A stretch of 64,000 bases of DNA, from the NCBI RefSeq assembly GCF_019977655.1, contig NZ_AP024849.1, forward strand, positions 1,459,001-1,523,000, in the 5' to 3' direction. The notes beneath the pieces were generated by a model that was given only the letters and a program-made list of their open reading frames with translations, made no database searches and was not told the origin of the DNA. The DNA is from Clostridium gelidum. Lineage in GTDB: Bacteria; Bacillota; Clostridia; Clostridiales; Clostridiaceae. The position numbers and the translations under genes were made by a program. The first letter of the stretch is position 1. Each line of letters opens with the position of its first letter. Positions 27,893 through 35,385 of this stretch are shown here, piece by piece.

Positions 27893-28676
27893 AAAGGGCA
27901 TATTCAAGTATAGCTCTTAAAACACCATGTTCTACATTACTTGCAGCTATGTATTTTCCATATTGTTTCATGTCTTCTGGAGAATTCTCCATTACAAAAC
28001 TGTATTCACCTTGCTGAAGCATTTCTATATCATTATAATAATCTCCAAGAACCATAGTTTCTTCTTTAGATATATTATCAGTTTCCATTAAACTTTTTAA
28101 AGCAAGCCCTTTGTTAACGCCTTTATTTGAAATATCAATCCATATTTCACCAGAACCTACTACATTTAATTTATCTTCAAATTTAGGCTTGAATATAGTA
28201 TTCAAATTTTCAGAAGAATTTTCTAAGTTACAAAAAGTAACCTTAACTATATCATCAGTAATGTTATTTAAATCAGCCACAATTTCTAAAGTTGTATAAT
28301 ATTTTTTTATTTCAGTCAAATGTTCATCAGAACATTCTTCAACATAAGCACATTTTGCTGAACATAAAATTGTTACATTTCCATCTGTTTCCTTTGAAGA
28401 TTTAATTAACTCAGTAACAATATCATTATCAATGACGCTTTCATATATTATTTTATTATTATCGACAACTAAAGCTCCATTTTCACATATGAAAGATAAA
28501 TATCTGCCTATAGGTCCGAAGTTAGTTTGTAATGTGTAGTAAGGTCTACCACTAGCAACAACTAGTTTAATATTTTTTGCTCTTACGCGATCTAAAATGT
28601 CAGTAAATCCATTTGGCAAATTCCCATTTTCATCTAATAGTGTTCCATCCATATCTGTTGCAATTAATTTAATCAT
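27891..28676 (-). CDS. HAD-IIB (Cof-type) sugar phosphatase-like hydrolase
   Basis: A protein of about 261 residues with HAD motif I (ATDMDGTLLDENG), motif II (VVASGRPY), a conserved lysine after NKGVNKG (K at GLALKSLM) and motif IV (VLGDYYNDIEML). It is expected to dephosphorylate sugar phosphates or similar small molecules in the cytoplasm. The frame extends to 28700, but AGGAG precedes the ATG at 28676, which gives the usual start MIKLIATDMDGT. The substrate is unknown. Confidence 0.9.
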   Translation of the reverse strand: MIKLIATDMDGTLLDENGNLPNGFTDILDRVRAKNIKLVVASGRPYYTLQTNFGPIGRYLSFICENGALVVDNNKIIYESVIDNDIVTELIKSSKETDGNVTILCSAKCAYVEECSDEHLTEIKKYYTTLEIVADLNNITDDIVKVTFCNLENSSENLNTIFKPKFEDKLNVVGSGEIWIDISNKGVNKGLALKSLMETDNISKEETMVLGDYYNDIEMLQQGEYSFVMENSPEDMKQYGKYIAASNVEHGVLRAILEYAL

Positions 28677-28799
28677 AAAAACTCCTTTCATTTCTTTCAA
28701 GTTTAAGATATATACATTTTTAATAATATCACATATTTGTAATCTAAGAAAGATTACAGAACTTTTGAAAAATAAGTTTATCTATATATATGTAGTATT

Positions 28800-29032
28800 A
28801 GGCACAGTCAAAAAAATAACAAGTCCATTTGGCAGACTATTTTCCATCATAATGGAAGCTCGATTCGCATTCGCTCTTCTTGAGTAAGCGATTTACACCA
28901 AATCATAGATTTGGGTTCACTGCTCACGTCGGCAAATTGCCCTAATAGGCCCGCTATGAGGGCAATTCGTCTTCTTGCCTGATGAAAAATACTCATGGCA
29001 ACTTTGGAATTGTTATTTATTTTCATGTGCCT
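28800..29032 (+). repeat. Family I structured element, copy c (long form)
   Basis: A 233-base copy close to copy a, with ends AGGCACAGTC and ATGTGCCT. The core hairpin has a perfect 8-bp stem AATTGCCC/GGGCAATT around the loop TAATAGGCCCGCTATGA. It lies in the gap between the divergent HAD phosphatase and PHP genes. Confidence 0.88.
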
Positions 29033-29118
29033 TATTTTAAAAGTAAATGTTTTCGGTAAAGTTGAATGGTTTAATTGCTAATTGAAGTATGATAATATAA
29101 TAGTTAAAAGAGAGTATA

Positions 29119-29141
29119 AGGCACAATCAAATAAAAATAAT
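29119..29141 (+). repeat. Isolated left end of a family I element
   Basis: AGGCACAATCAAATAAAAAT matches the left end of family I copies but no right half follows. It lies just before the start of the PHP gene and supplies part of its leader. Confidence 0.55.
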
Positions 29142-29156
29142 GAAAAGGGTGATTTA

Positions 29157-29897
29157 ATGAAATATGCATTAGATGTACATACTCACACTATAGCTAGTGG
29201 GCATGCTTATTCAACATTAATGGAAAATGCAAAGGCTGCTTCAGAAAAGGGCATAAAAGTACTTGGAACTACAGAGCATGGAATTAGTATGCCTCATTCT
29301 CCACACATTTGGTATTTTAATAATTACAAGGTTCTACCAAGGGAAATGTATGGAGTTACTATGCTTTATGGAACAGAAGCTAACATAATCGATTATGATG
29401 GAAATTTAGATATGGATGATATTACATTAGGTAAATTGGATATTGTAATTGGAAGTATACATGATGAGGTTTATAAAGTTGGTAATATTGAAGAAAACAC
29501 AAGAGCTTTCATTAATGTGATAAAAGGTGGAAAAGTTGATATTATAGGTCATCTTGGAAATCCAGGAGTTCCAGTTGACTTTGAAAAAGTAATAAAATGT
29601 GCTATTGAAAATGATGTTTTAATAGAAATTAATAATAGTTCATTTAGAACATCTAGAGTGGGAAGTTTTAGTAATTGCACGGAAATAGCTTTATTATGTA
29701 AAAAGTATAATGCTAAATTAATAATAAATAGTGATGCACATTTTTGTACTTTAATAGGAGAATTTACAGAAGCAATTAATATGTTAGAATCAATAGATTT
29801 TCCAGAAGAACTTATAATAAATAACGACCCAAATGAATTGTTATTAAAATTAAAGAAAAAAGGTAAGTTAGAAGATTTGATTATACAATCACTATAA
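29157..29897 (+). CDS. PHP domain phosphatase (YcdX-like)
   Basis: A protein of about 246 residues of the PHP family, metal-dependent phosphoesterases. Metal-binding motifs are HTHTIASGHAY at the N-terminus, TTEHGI, GSIHDE, IGHLGNP and NSDAHF near the C-terminus, as in E. coli YcdX. AAGGGTGA precedes the ATG at 29157; the longer frame from 29082 would include a repeat end and is unlikely. It ends at a terminator. The natural substrate is unknown. Confidence 0.9.
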   Translation: MKYALDVHTHTIASGHAYSTLMENAKAASEKGIKVLGTTEHGISMPHSPHIWYFNNYKVLPREMYGVTMLYGTEANIIDYDGNLDMDDITLGKLDIVIGSIHDEVYKVGNIEENTRAFINVIKGGKVDIIGHLGNPGVPVDFEKVIKCAIENDVLIEINNSSFRTSRVGSFSNCTEIALLCKKYNAKLIINSDAHFCTLIGEFTEAINMLESIDFPEELIINNDPNELLLKLKKKGKLEDLIIQSL

Positions 29898-29916
29898 ATT
29901 TAATATGTTCGTGTTT

Positions 29917-29948
29917 AAAGGTAGAAAATATATTTTCTACCTTTTTTT
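29917..29948 (+). terminator. Terminator after the PHP gene
   Basis: AAAGGTAGAAAATA pairs with TATTTTCTACCTTT and runs into a T tract. Confidence 0.88.
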
Positions 29949-30149
29949 AAGTAACTTTAATAAAAAATAAAATATATAATATTTTTATTAAAATATACAA
30001 ATAAATTGGAATAAATTATAAAAATTCATAATATAAAGGATGATTATTTCACAAAAGTTTAATAATTATGATTAAAAAATTAAAATTACTTGCATTAATA
30101 AGAAAATCCTTATATAATTTAATACATAAAATAAAGATACAATTTAATA

Positions 30150-30490
30150 AAACGTTCGGATGAAGGCAATGGGAGAGTTGTTATTATAATTGATAATAAC
30201 ACACCGAAGAGCGAAATATTTCAGGTATAAGGACCGTTGCTGGACGAGCCTCTGGAGAGACTCATTTTTAGTGAGCACCGAAGGAGCAAGGCTATAACAA
30301 TTAACAATTAACAATTAACAATGAACAATTAAGGAATAAAATCATAGATTTTTATTTTTACTTTTCATTATAAGATTTGAAAGTAGAATACTTAATAAAT
30401 TTCTATCAAATTTCATCCTCAATTTTGAAGTGTGAGTTACAAATTGTTAATTAGCTTGCTGAAACTCTCAGGTAAAAGGACAGGGGAAGG
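30150..30490 (+). promoter_or_regulatory. Tandem glycine riboswitch, second aptamer interrupted
   Basis: The sequence shows the two glycine-aptamer cores in tandem. Aptamer 1: P1 arms GCAATGG (30166-30172) and CCGTTGC (30234-30240), with GGGAGAG, CACCGAAGAGCGAA and TTCAGGTATAAGGACCG. Aptamer 2: P1 arms CCTCT (30249) and AGGGG (30482), with CTGGAGAGACTC, GCACCGAAGGAGCAAG and AACTCTCAGGTAAAAGGACA. An extra stretch of about 164 bases (30291-30454) splits the second aptamer between GCAAG and CTTGC, which still pair. A CycA-like glycine/alanine permease follows, matching the ligand. Whether glycine turns the gene on or off cannot be read. Confidence 0.9.
30296..30454 (+). repeat. Family III repeat inside the riboswitch
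   Basis: AACAATTAACAATTAACAAT at the left and AAATTGTTAATTAG at the right are complementary and enclose about 120 AT-rich bases. The element occupies the tip of a helix of aptamer 2. Confidence 0.7.
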
Positions 30491-30498
30491 AATATATT

Positions 30499-30696
30499 AA
30501 TTAACAATGAACATTTAATAGATAACAATTAAGTAGGTAAATTTCAAGTAGGAAGGTAAAATAATCAAATCAAAGATTTTTACTTTTTTGCAGGGTTTCT
30601 AAAAATGTATAATAAAAAATCACGGAGTGATTTTATTCTTAATTGTAAATTGCTTACAGGGTACCCTGAAGTCATTAATTGTAAATTGTAAATTGA
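30499..30696 (+). repeat. Second family III-like repeat in the riboswitch leader
   Basis: AATTAACAATGAACATTTAA near the start and ATTAATTGTAAATTGTAAAT near the end are roughly complementary. In between are CACGGAGTG and the palindrome CAGGGTACCCTG (30656-30667). It lies between the aptamers and the terminator, so it lengthens the expression platform. Confidence 0.5.
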
Positions 30697-30708
30697 ATAA
30701 TTTTCATT

Positions 30709-30741
30709 CTCCTCCTTAATAAAAATTAGGGGGATTTTTTT
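30709..30741 (+). terminator. Riboswitch expression-platform terminator
   Basis: CCTCCTTAAT pairs with ATTAGGGGG (two G-T pairs) around AAAA, followed by ATTTTTTTAT. It is 164 bases before the permease start, as expected for a riboswitch that works by transcription termination. Confidence 0.7.
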
Positions 30742-30904
30742 ATGTTATTATCAAATTTATTGCATCAGGAATTTAAAGTTTTATTGATAAAATCGACAGT
30801 ATTATTTGGAAATCATTGAAATGGTAAGTTATGTATCAATGACCGAATAATAACTCTAGAAAATTGTAATAACAGTAATACAGATTTAGAAAGGCGGAAT
30901 ACAT

Positions 30905-32293
30905 ATGTCAGAAAATAAAAATTTATCAAGAGGACTAAAAAATCGTCATGTTCAATTACTTGCAATTGGAGGTGCAATTGGTACTGGATTATTTCTTGGT
31001 GCAGGCAGGTCCATTCACTCGGCTGGTCCATCTATTTTATTTGCGTACATGATAACAGGCGTAATTCTTTTTTTTGTTATGCGTGCCCTTGGGGAATTAT
31101 TGCTTTCTAATTTAAACTACCATTCTTTTGTAGACTTTGTACAGGATTATCTAGGAAACGGAGCAGCATTTATTACGGGATGGACCTATTGGTTTTGCTG
31201 GATTTCTCTTGCTATGGCTGATGTAACGGCTACAGGACTTTATATGCAATATTGGTTCCCTAATATAGCCAGGTGGGTTCCAAGCCTTGTAGTTCTTGTA
31301 GTTTTACTAATTATGAACCTTACTGCAGTAAAGCATTTTGGTGAAATGGAATTTTGGTTTGCATTAATTAAAGTTGTTGCAATACTCGCACTAATTATAA
31401 TTGGTACATTTATGATTATTAAAGGATTTTCTACAGATGCTGGTGCATCTAGCTTTACAAACCTTTGGAACAATGGTGGTTGGTTCCCAAATGGGGCAAG
31501 TGGTTTTATCCTCTCATTCCAAATGGTTGTATTTGCTTTTACTGGAATCGAATTAGTTGGTTTAACAGCTGGTGAAACTGAAAATCCAGAAAAGGTTATT
31601 CCAAAGGCTATTAACAATATTCCAATTAGAATTATTATTTTCTATGTTGGAGCACTTATTGTTATTATGAGTATATACCCATGGAATTCAATTAATCCAG
31701 AAAAAAGCCCATTTGTGCAAGTATTTGCGGCAGTGGGAATTGCAGCAGCAGCAAGTATAGTAAATTTCGTTGTACTAACATCAGCTGCATCTGCTTGTAA
31801 CAGTGGTATATTCAGTACAAGTCGTATGGTTTATTCTCTTGCTAAAGAAAATAATGCACCTGTGTCAATGAAAAAATTAACGTCTAATCAAGTACCTGCT
31901 AATGCTACAATGTTCTCTGCAATTGTCATCTTGATTTCAGTTATTTTGAACTATATTATGCCAGAAGGGGTATTTGTACTTATTACAAGTATATCAACAT
32001 TCTGTTTTATATTTATTTGGGCAATTATAGTTATCTGCCATCTAAAATATCACAAAACTAATCCTGAGCTTGCGTCTTCGAGCAAATTCAAGATGCCACT
32101 TTATCCAATCATAAACTATATAATTCTAGCATTTTTTGCTTTTGTTATAGTTACATTAGCACTTAATAATGAAACTCGTGTAGCCCTATTTGTAACACCT
32201 GTATGGTTTATAATGCTTGGATTGATTTACAAGATGCTTAAATCAAAAAAGAAAAATGAAGAAGAATCAATTGATTGTATAGAAAACATATAA
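30905..32293 (+). CDS. cycA: CycA-like glycine/alanine/serine permease
   Basis: A 462-residue amino acid permease of the APC superfamily (AAT family) with twelve membrane segments. It follows E. coli CycA closely from memory: LKNRHVQLLAIGGAIGTGLF, GRSIHSAGPSI, FGEMEFWFALIKVVAI, FAFTGIELVGLTAGETENPE, and SAASACNSGIFSTSRMVY. It imports glycine, D-alanine and D-serine with protons in E. coli. The glycine riboswitch upstream supports glycine as a substrate here. AAGGCGG precedes the ATG. Codon and base use are somewhat richer in G and C than neighbours. Confidence 0.9.
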   Translation: MSENKNLSRGLKNRHVQLLAIGGAIGTGLFLGAGRSIHSAGPSILFAYMITGVILFFVMRALGELLLSNLNYHSFVDFVQDYLGNGAAFITGWTYWFCWISLAMADVTATGLYMQYWFPNIARWVPSLVVLVVLLIMNLTAVKHFGEMEFWFALIKVVAILALIIIGTFMIIKGFSTDAGASSFTNLWNNGGWFPNGASGFILSFQMVVFAFTGIELVGLTAGETENPEKVIPKAINNIPIRIIIFYVGALIVIMSIYPWNSINPEKSPFVQVFAAVGIAAAASIVNFVVLTSAASACNSGIFSTSRMVYSLAKENNAPVSMKKLTSNQVPANATMFSAIVILISVILNYIMPEGVFVLITSISTFCFIFIWAIIVICHLKYHKTNPELASSSKFKMPLYPIINYIILAFFAFVIVTLALNNETRVALFVTPVWFIMLGLIYKMLKSKKKNEEESIDCIENI

Positions 32294-32327
32294 TAAAATT
32301 TAAAAGTAGAACAAGATAATATATGAG

Positions 32328-32377
32328 AAGAGACATTTGCAGAATTTTTATTAATTCAAAGCAAATGTCTCTTTTAG
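32328..32377 (+). terminator. Terminator after cycA
   Basis: AAGAGACATTTGC and GCAAATGTCTCTTTT are complementary with a loop of 20 bases, ending in a T run. Confidence 0.85.
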
Positions 32378-32385
32378 TTCGTATT

Positions 32386-32588
32386 AGGCACATGAAAATA
32401 AATAACAAGTCCAAAGTTACCATGAATATTTTTCGTCAGGTAAGGAGATGAATTATCCTCATAGCTGGCCTATTTGTCAACGTGAGTAGTGAACTCAAAT
32501 CTATGATTTGGTGTGAATCACTTACTCAGTGAGCGTAGCGAATCGAGCTTCATTTATGATGGAAAATAGACTTGTTATTTTTTTGATA
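32386..32588 (-). repeat. Family I structured element, copy d (long form, minus strand)
   Basis: The minus strand shows the long-form element with core loop TAGGCC...CTATGAGG and the right end AGGCACATGAAAATAAATAA at 32386. The distal end stops after AATAACAAGTC without the final GTGCC, so this copy is slightly truncated. Confidence 0.82.
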
Positions 32589-32666
32589 TAGATAAACACA
32601 TCATAAGTTGTATTTATACATGGTATTATATTCAATACTTACTATACTTAGGAGTATACAAAAACA

Positions 32667-32911
32667 GAGAAATTGGATAAATGTTTGTGAAAGCGGCATT
32701 ACAAAATAAGCTGTTGAAGCCACTTAATGGCAGGTTGTTCCATTATAGTTTGTCCAAAAAGTGATGCTCCAAATTTTATATTTGGTCAGCAGAACTTTCA
32801 CACAGTGCTTTTATATTTGGAGCAAACTGTAATGGGTGCAACCTTCCATTTAGTGGCTTCCAGCGAAATTTTCTTAGTCCGCTGGAATAAACATTTATTC
32901 AATTTCGGTGA
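32667..32911 (-). repeat. Family II structured element, copy a
   Basis: Read on the minus strand it starts CCGAAATTGAATAAATGTTT and ends AAACATTTATCCAATTTC. It has the conserved loop GGACTAAGAAAATTTCGCTG, the helix GCCACTAAATGGAAGGTTG with CAACCTGCCATTAAGTGGC, and a distal part of about 100 bases that shares a module with 18146-18192. Other copies are at 38707 and 43551. Confidence 0.85.
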
Positions 32912-32957
32912 GTTATACGCATAAGTATGAGTTCCACTGTGGTTATCTATATCTAAA

Positions 32958-33230
32958 CTAATATTTAATTTTATACTTATGTTCATCATTTATTAGTGGA
33001 ATATTAATTAAATCTATGTTATCAACTCTACAAAAATTATTTCCAGTTTTAATTTTAGATATAAATGAATGAATGTCTTCTTCTAATCCTTGAACTTCAA
33101 TTTTTACGTTACCATTCATAAGATTTTCACAAAAGCCGGTTAAGTTTAATGTAAGAGCAGTAATTTGTGTAAAATATCGAAAGCCAACGCCTTGCACTTT
33201 ACCATCTATGACTATAGAATATCTATTCAT
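32958..33230 (-). CDS. acyP: Acylphosphatase
   Basis: A 90-residue acylphosphatase that hydrolyses acyl phosphates such as acetyl phosphate. The signature DGKVQGVGFRYFTQ holds the phosphate loop and catalytic arginine. The usual catalytic Asn in the later G(F/Y)VxNxxDGxV block is seen as GFCENLMNGNV. The length is typical. AGGAT precedes the ATG on the minus strand. It stands alone. Confidence 0.93.
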   Translation of the reverse strand: MNRYSIVIDGKVQGVGFRYFTQITALTLNLTGFCENLMNGNVKIEVQGLEEDIHSFISKIKTGNNFCRVDNIDLINIPLINDEHKYKIKY

Positions 33231-33412
33231 TTTTTATCCTCCAGATTATTTAAAATTACAAAACTTTAGTTTTATTTATAAAAAAATTATATCATAATAT
33301 AATAAATATGGAATAAAATCATAAAAGTATTTAAAATTTTCTGAATTATTAGTATAATATTCTTATGGTGGGTAATAATATCAAATAATTTACATGATAG
33401 GGAGGACTTAAA

Positions 33413-33832
33413 ATGATTGAAAGAAGTGTAGTATTAATTAAACCGGATGGAGTTGAAAGGAATATAATAGGAAACATTATAAGTTGTTATGAAGCTAATG
33501 GACTTAAGATAGTAGAGTTAAAGCTTATGAAAGCTACGAGAGAAATTGCAGAAAAGCATTACTGTCAACATAAAGGAAAAGATTTTTACGAAGAACTTAT
33601 AACATTTATAACAAGAAGTCCATTATGTGCAATAATTCTAAAGGGTGAGGATGCAGTTGCAAGAATAAGAAGTATAAATGGTGCGACTAGTCCAACTGAT
33701 GCGGCAGAAGGAACTATAAGGCATAGATATGCTAGAAGTAAAACAGAAAATTGTGTTCATGCATCTGATACTGTAGAAAGTGCAAAAGAAGAAATTGAAT
33801 TATGGTTTCCAGAAGTAGAAAATAATAAGTAA
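33413..33832 (+). CDS. ndk: Nucleoside diphosphate kinase
   Basis: A 139-residue enzyme that transfers the terminal phosphate between nucleoside triphosphates and diphosphates. It has ERSVVLIKPDGVERNIIG, the conserved GATSPTDAAEGTIRHRYA and the catalytic histidine in NCVHASDT. AGGGAGG precedes the ATG. It is a single-gene unit ending at a terminator. Confidence 0.95.
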   Translation: MIERSVVLIKPDGVERNIIGNIISCYEANGLKIVELKLMKATREIAEKHYCQHKGKDFYEELITFITRSPLCAIILKGEDAVARIRSINGATSPTDAAEGTIRHRYARSKTENCVHASDTVESAKEEIELWFPEVENNK

Positions 33833-33902
33833 AAATAAAGTGTTGAAAAATCTAACAAAGATTTTATATTAAATTGTTGATTAGAATATATAGTGTGGTA
33901 TT

Positions 33903-33954
33903 AAAAATGTTTGTTCTAAGAATAATTTAATTCTAAAGAACAGGCATTTTTATG
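33903..33954 (+). terminator. Terminator after ndk
   Basis: AAAAATGTTTGTTCTAAGAAT pairs with ATTCTAAAGAACAGGCATTTTT with small bulges and ends in T bases. Confidence 0.75.
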
Positions 33955-33966
33955 TTTTTTGAATAA

Positions 33967-34126
33967 GTTACATAAAAAAATAACAAGTCCATCTGTCAGT
34001 CTATTTTCAATCACCCTGCTTCAGCAAAATGCCATAATAGGCCCGCTATGATGGCACTTTACTTCCTTGCCTGGTGAAAAATATTCATGGCAGTTTTGGA
34101 CTTGTTATTTATTTTCATGTGCATAA
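33967..34126 (+). repeat. Family I structured element, copy e (diverged short form)
   Basis: The copy keeps the outer stem AATAACAAGTCC/GGACTTGTTATT and core loop TAATAGGCCCGCTATGA, but inner helices have other sequences that still pair: TGCCA/TGGCA at the core and TCACC/GGTGA further out. It lies upstream of the next gene. Confidence 0.82.
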
Positions 34127-34177
34127 GAAATATGATATAATAAAAATAAAATATGAACTTAGTAGAGGAGGTTATTA

Positions 34178-35035
34178 ATGAAATTTAAAAAAGCTACTAT
34201 TATAGGAGGTATTACTTTAGTATTTCTTATTATAATTATAGCTATAATACTATATAATTTTATTGGACCAGGTGCAGTGGATATTAAAGCATCTAAAAAC
34301 TTTATAACTAAGCTATATTCAATTAATGCAATAAGTAATGAACAAAATTTAGATGCTATAAAATATGAGAGAATTAAAATATTAAATAGTAAAAATGATT
34401 TAGTTCATAGAAGTATAGCAACGAAAGGTTTTGGTATAGATTTAGATAAAAACAATAATGTAATTGGTTTTACTAAAAAGGAAATACCTAATAATACAAC
34501 TAAATTAAATTTGAAAGAAGCTAGAATTTTGGCAGAAGGATATTTGAAGAACATCTATGATGGGGAAGTAGTGCTAAAAACAATTAATAGCAATGAGGAC
34601 TCAAAATATTTACCATACTATTCATTTATATATACTAAACAGAAAAATGGATATCCATTTTATTTTGATGAAATAAAATTAAACATTGATAAAGAAAACG
34701 GTTTTTTAGATGGATATTCCAATTCAACAATGCAAAGAGAATATAAAGAATCTGTAATAAATATTTCAGAGCAAGAAGCTAAAACTATAGCATTAGAAGA
34801 GTTTCAAAAGTTTAACAAAGAAGGAAGCGTTAAAAATGAAACAAAGCTAGTTTATGCAGATAATAAGATAGATACTAAAGCAAGCAAAATATATGAAGTG
34901 TGTTATATTGTAAATATAGATGGTAAAAATGATAAAGACGTAAATATTAGTTGGAAAATATTTATAAGTTCTGAAAATGGAAATATACAGAATATATTAA
35001 AAGATGGAGCCGAAAAAGAAGCAATAATAAATTAG
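34178..35035 (+). CDS. Membrane-anchored protein with PepSY/YcdB-like repeats
   Basis: A 285-residue protein with one N-terminal membrane segment (about residues 8-28), the rest predicted outside the membrane. Two repeated regions begin with an EA helix (LNLKEARILAEGYLKNIY and ISEQEAKTIALEEFQKFN) followed by strands and end in VSWKI-type strands (VNISWKIFISSENG), the pattern of PepSY/YcdB domains found in sporulation and germination proteins such as YpeB. AGAGGAGG precedes the ATG. The exact family and function are not known. Confidence 0.6.
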   Translation: MKFKKATIIGGITLVFLIIIIAIILYNFIGPGAVDIKASKNFITKLYSINAISNEQNLDAIKYERIKILNSKNDLVHRSIATKGFGIDLDKNNNVIGFTKKEIPNNTTKLNLKEARILAEGYLKNIYDGEVVLKTINSNEDSKYLPYYSFIYTKQKNGYPFYFDEIKLNIDKENGFLDGYSNSTMQREYKESVINISEQEAKTIALEEFQKFNKEGSVKNETKLVYADNKIDTKASKIYEVCYIVNIDGKNDKDVNISWKIFISSENGNIQNILKDGAEKEAIIN

Positions 35036-35036
35036 A

Positions 35037-35077
35037 AAAAGAGATGATAATTTAGTTTTAGATTATCATCTCTTTCT
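35037..35077 (+). terminator. Terminator after the PepSY-like gene
   Basis: AAGAGATGATAAT and ATTATCATCTCTTT form a 13-bp stem with a short loop and end in T-rich sequence. Confidence 0.8.
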
Positions 35078-35082
35078 TATTT

Positions 35083-35357
35083 AGGGATGTTCAAAGAAAT
35101 AACAAGTCAGTATGCTAGTCTATTTTGCGTCATACTTTGTCGCAAAGGATCGCTAATAGCCAACTATGAGCAAACCTTTGCTCCTTGTCTGACACAAAAT
35201 ATACATCGCATCTAATAACAAGTCAGTATGCTAGTCTATTTTGCGTCATACTTTGTCGCAAAGGATCGCTAATAGCCAACTATGAGCAAACCTTTGCTCC
35301 TTGTCTGACACAAAATATACATCGCATCTTTGACTTGTTATTTTCTTTCACATCCCT
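35083..35357 (+). repeat. Family I-related element, copy f, with an internal 116-base tandem duplication
   Basis: The ends AGGGATGTTCAAAGAAATAA and TTATTTTCTTTCACATCCCT are complementary, with the same outer stem AATAACAAGTC. The unit from 35098 to 35213 is repeated at once from 35214 to about 35327. Each unit has the core hairpin GCAAAGG...CCTTTGC around TAATAGCCAACTATGA and the helix TTTTGCGTCA/TGACACAAAA. It is the most diverged copy. Confidence 0.82.
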
Positions 35358-35385
35358 TATTTTATGAATAAGTAGATTACTACAA

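Noticed and set aside
32727..32924. A frame within family II copy a, and similar frames in copies b (38610-38804, minus) and f (35185-35367)
   Set aside because: They lie in structured repeats, differ between copies by frameshifts and lack ribosome binding sites.
35098..35327. A CRISPR-like array from the repeated units
   Set aside because: Only two contiguous units of 116 bases without spacers; no cas genes in the window.
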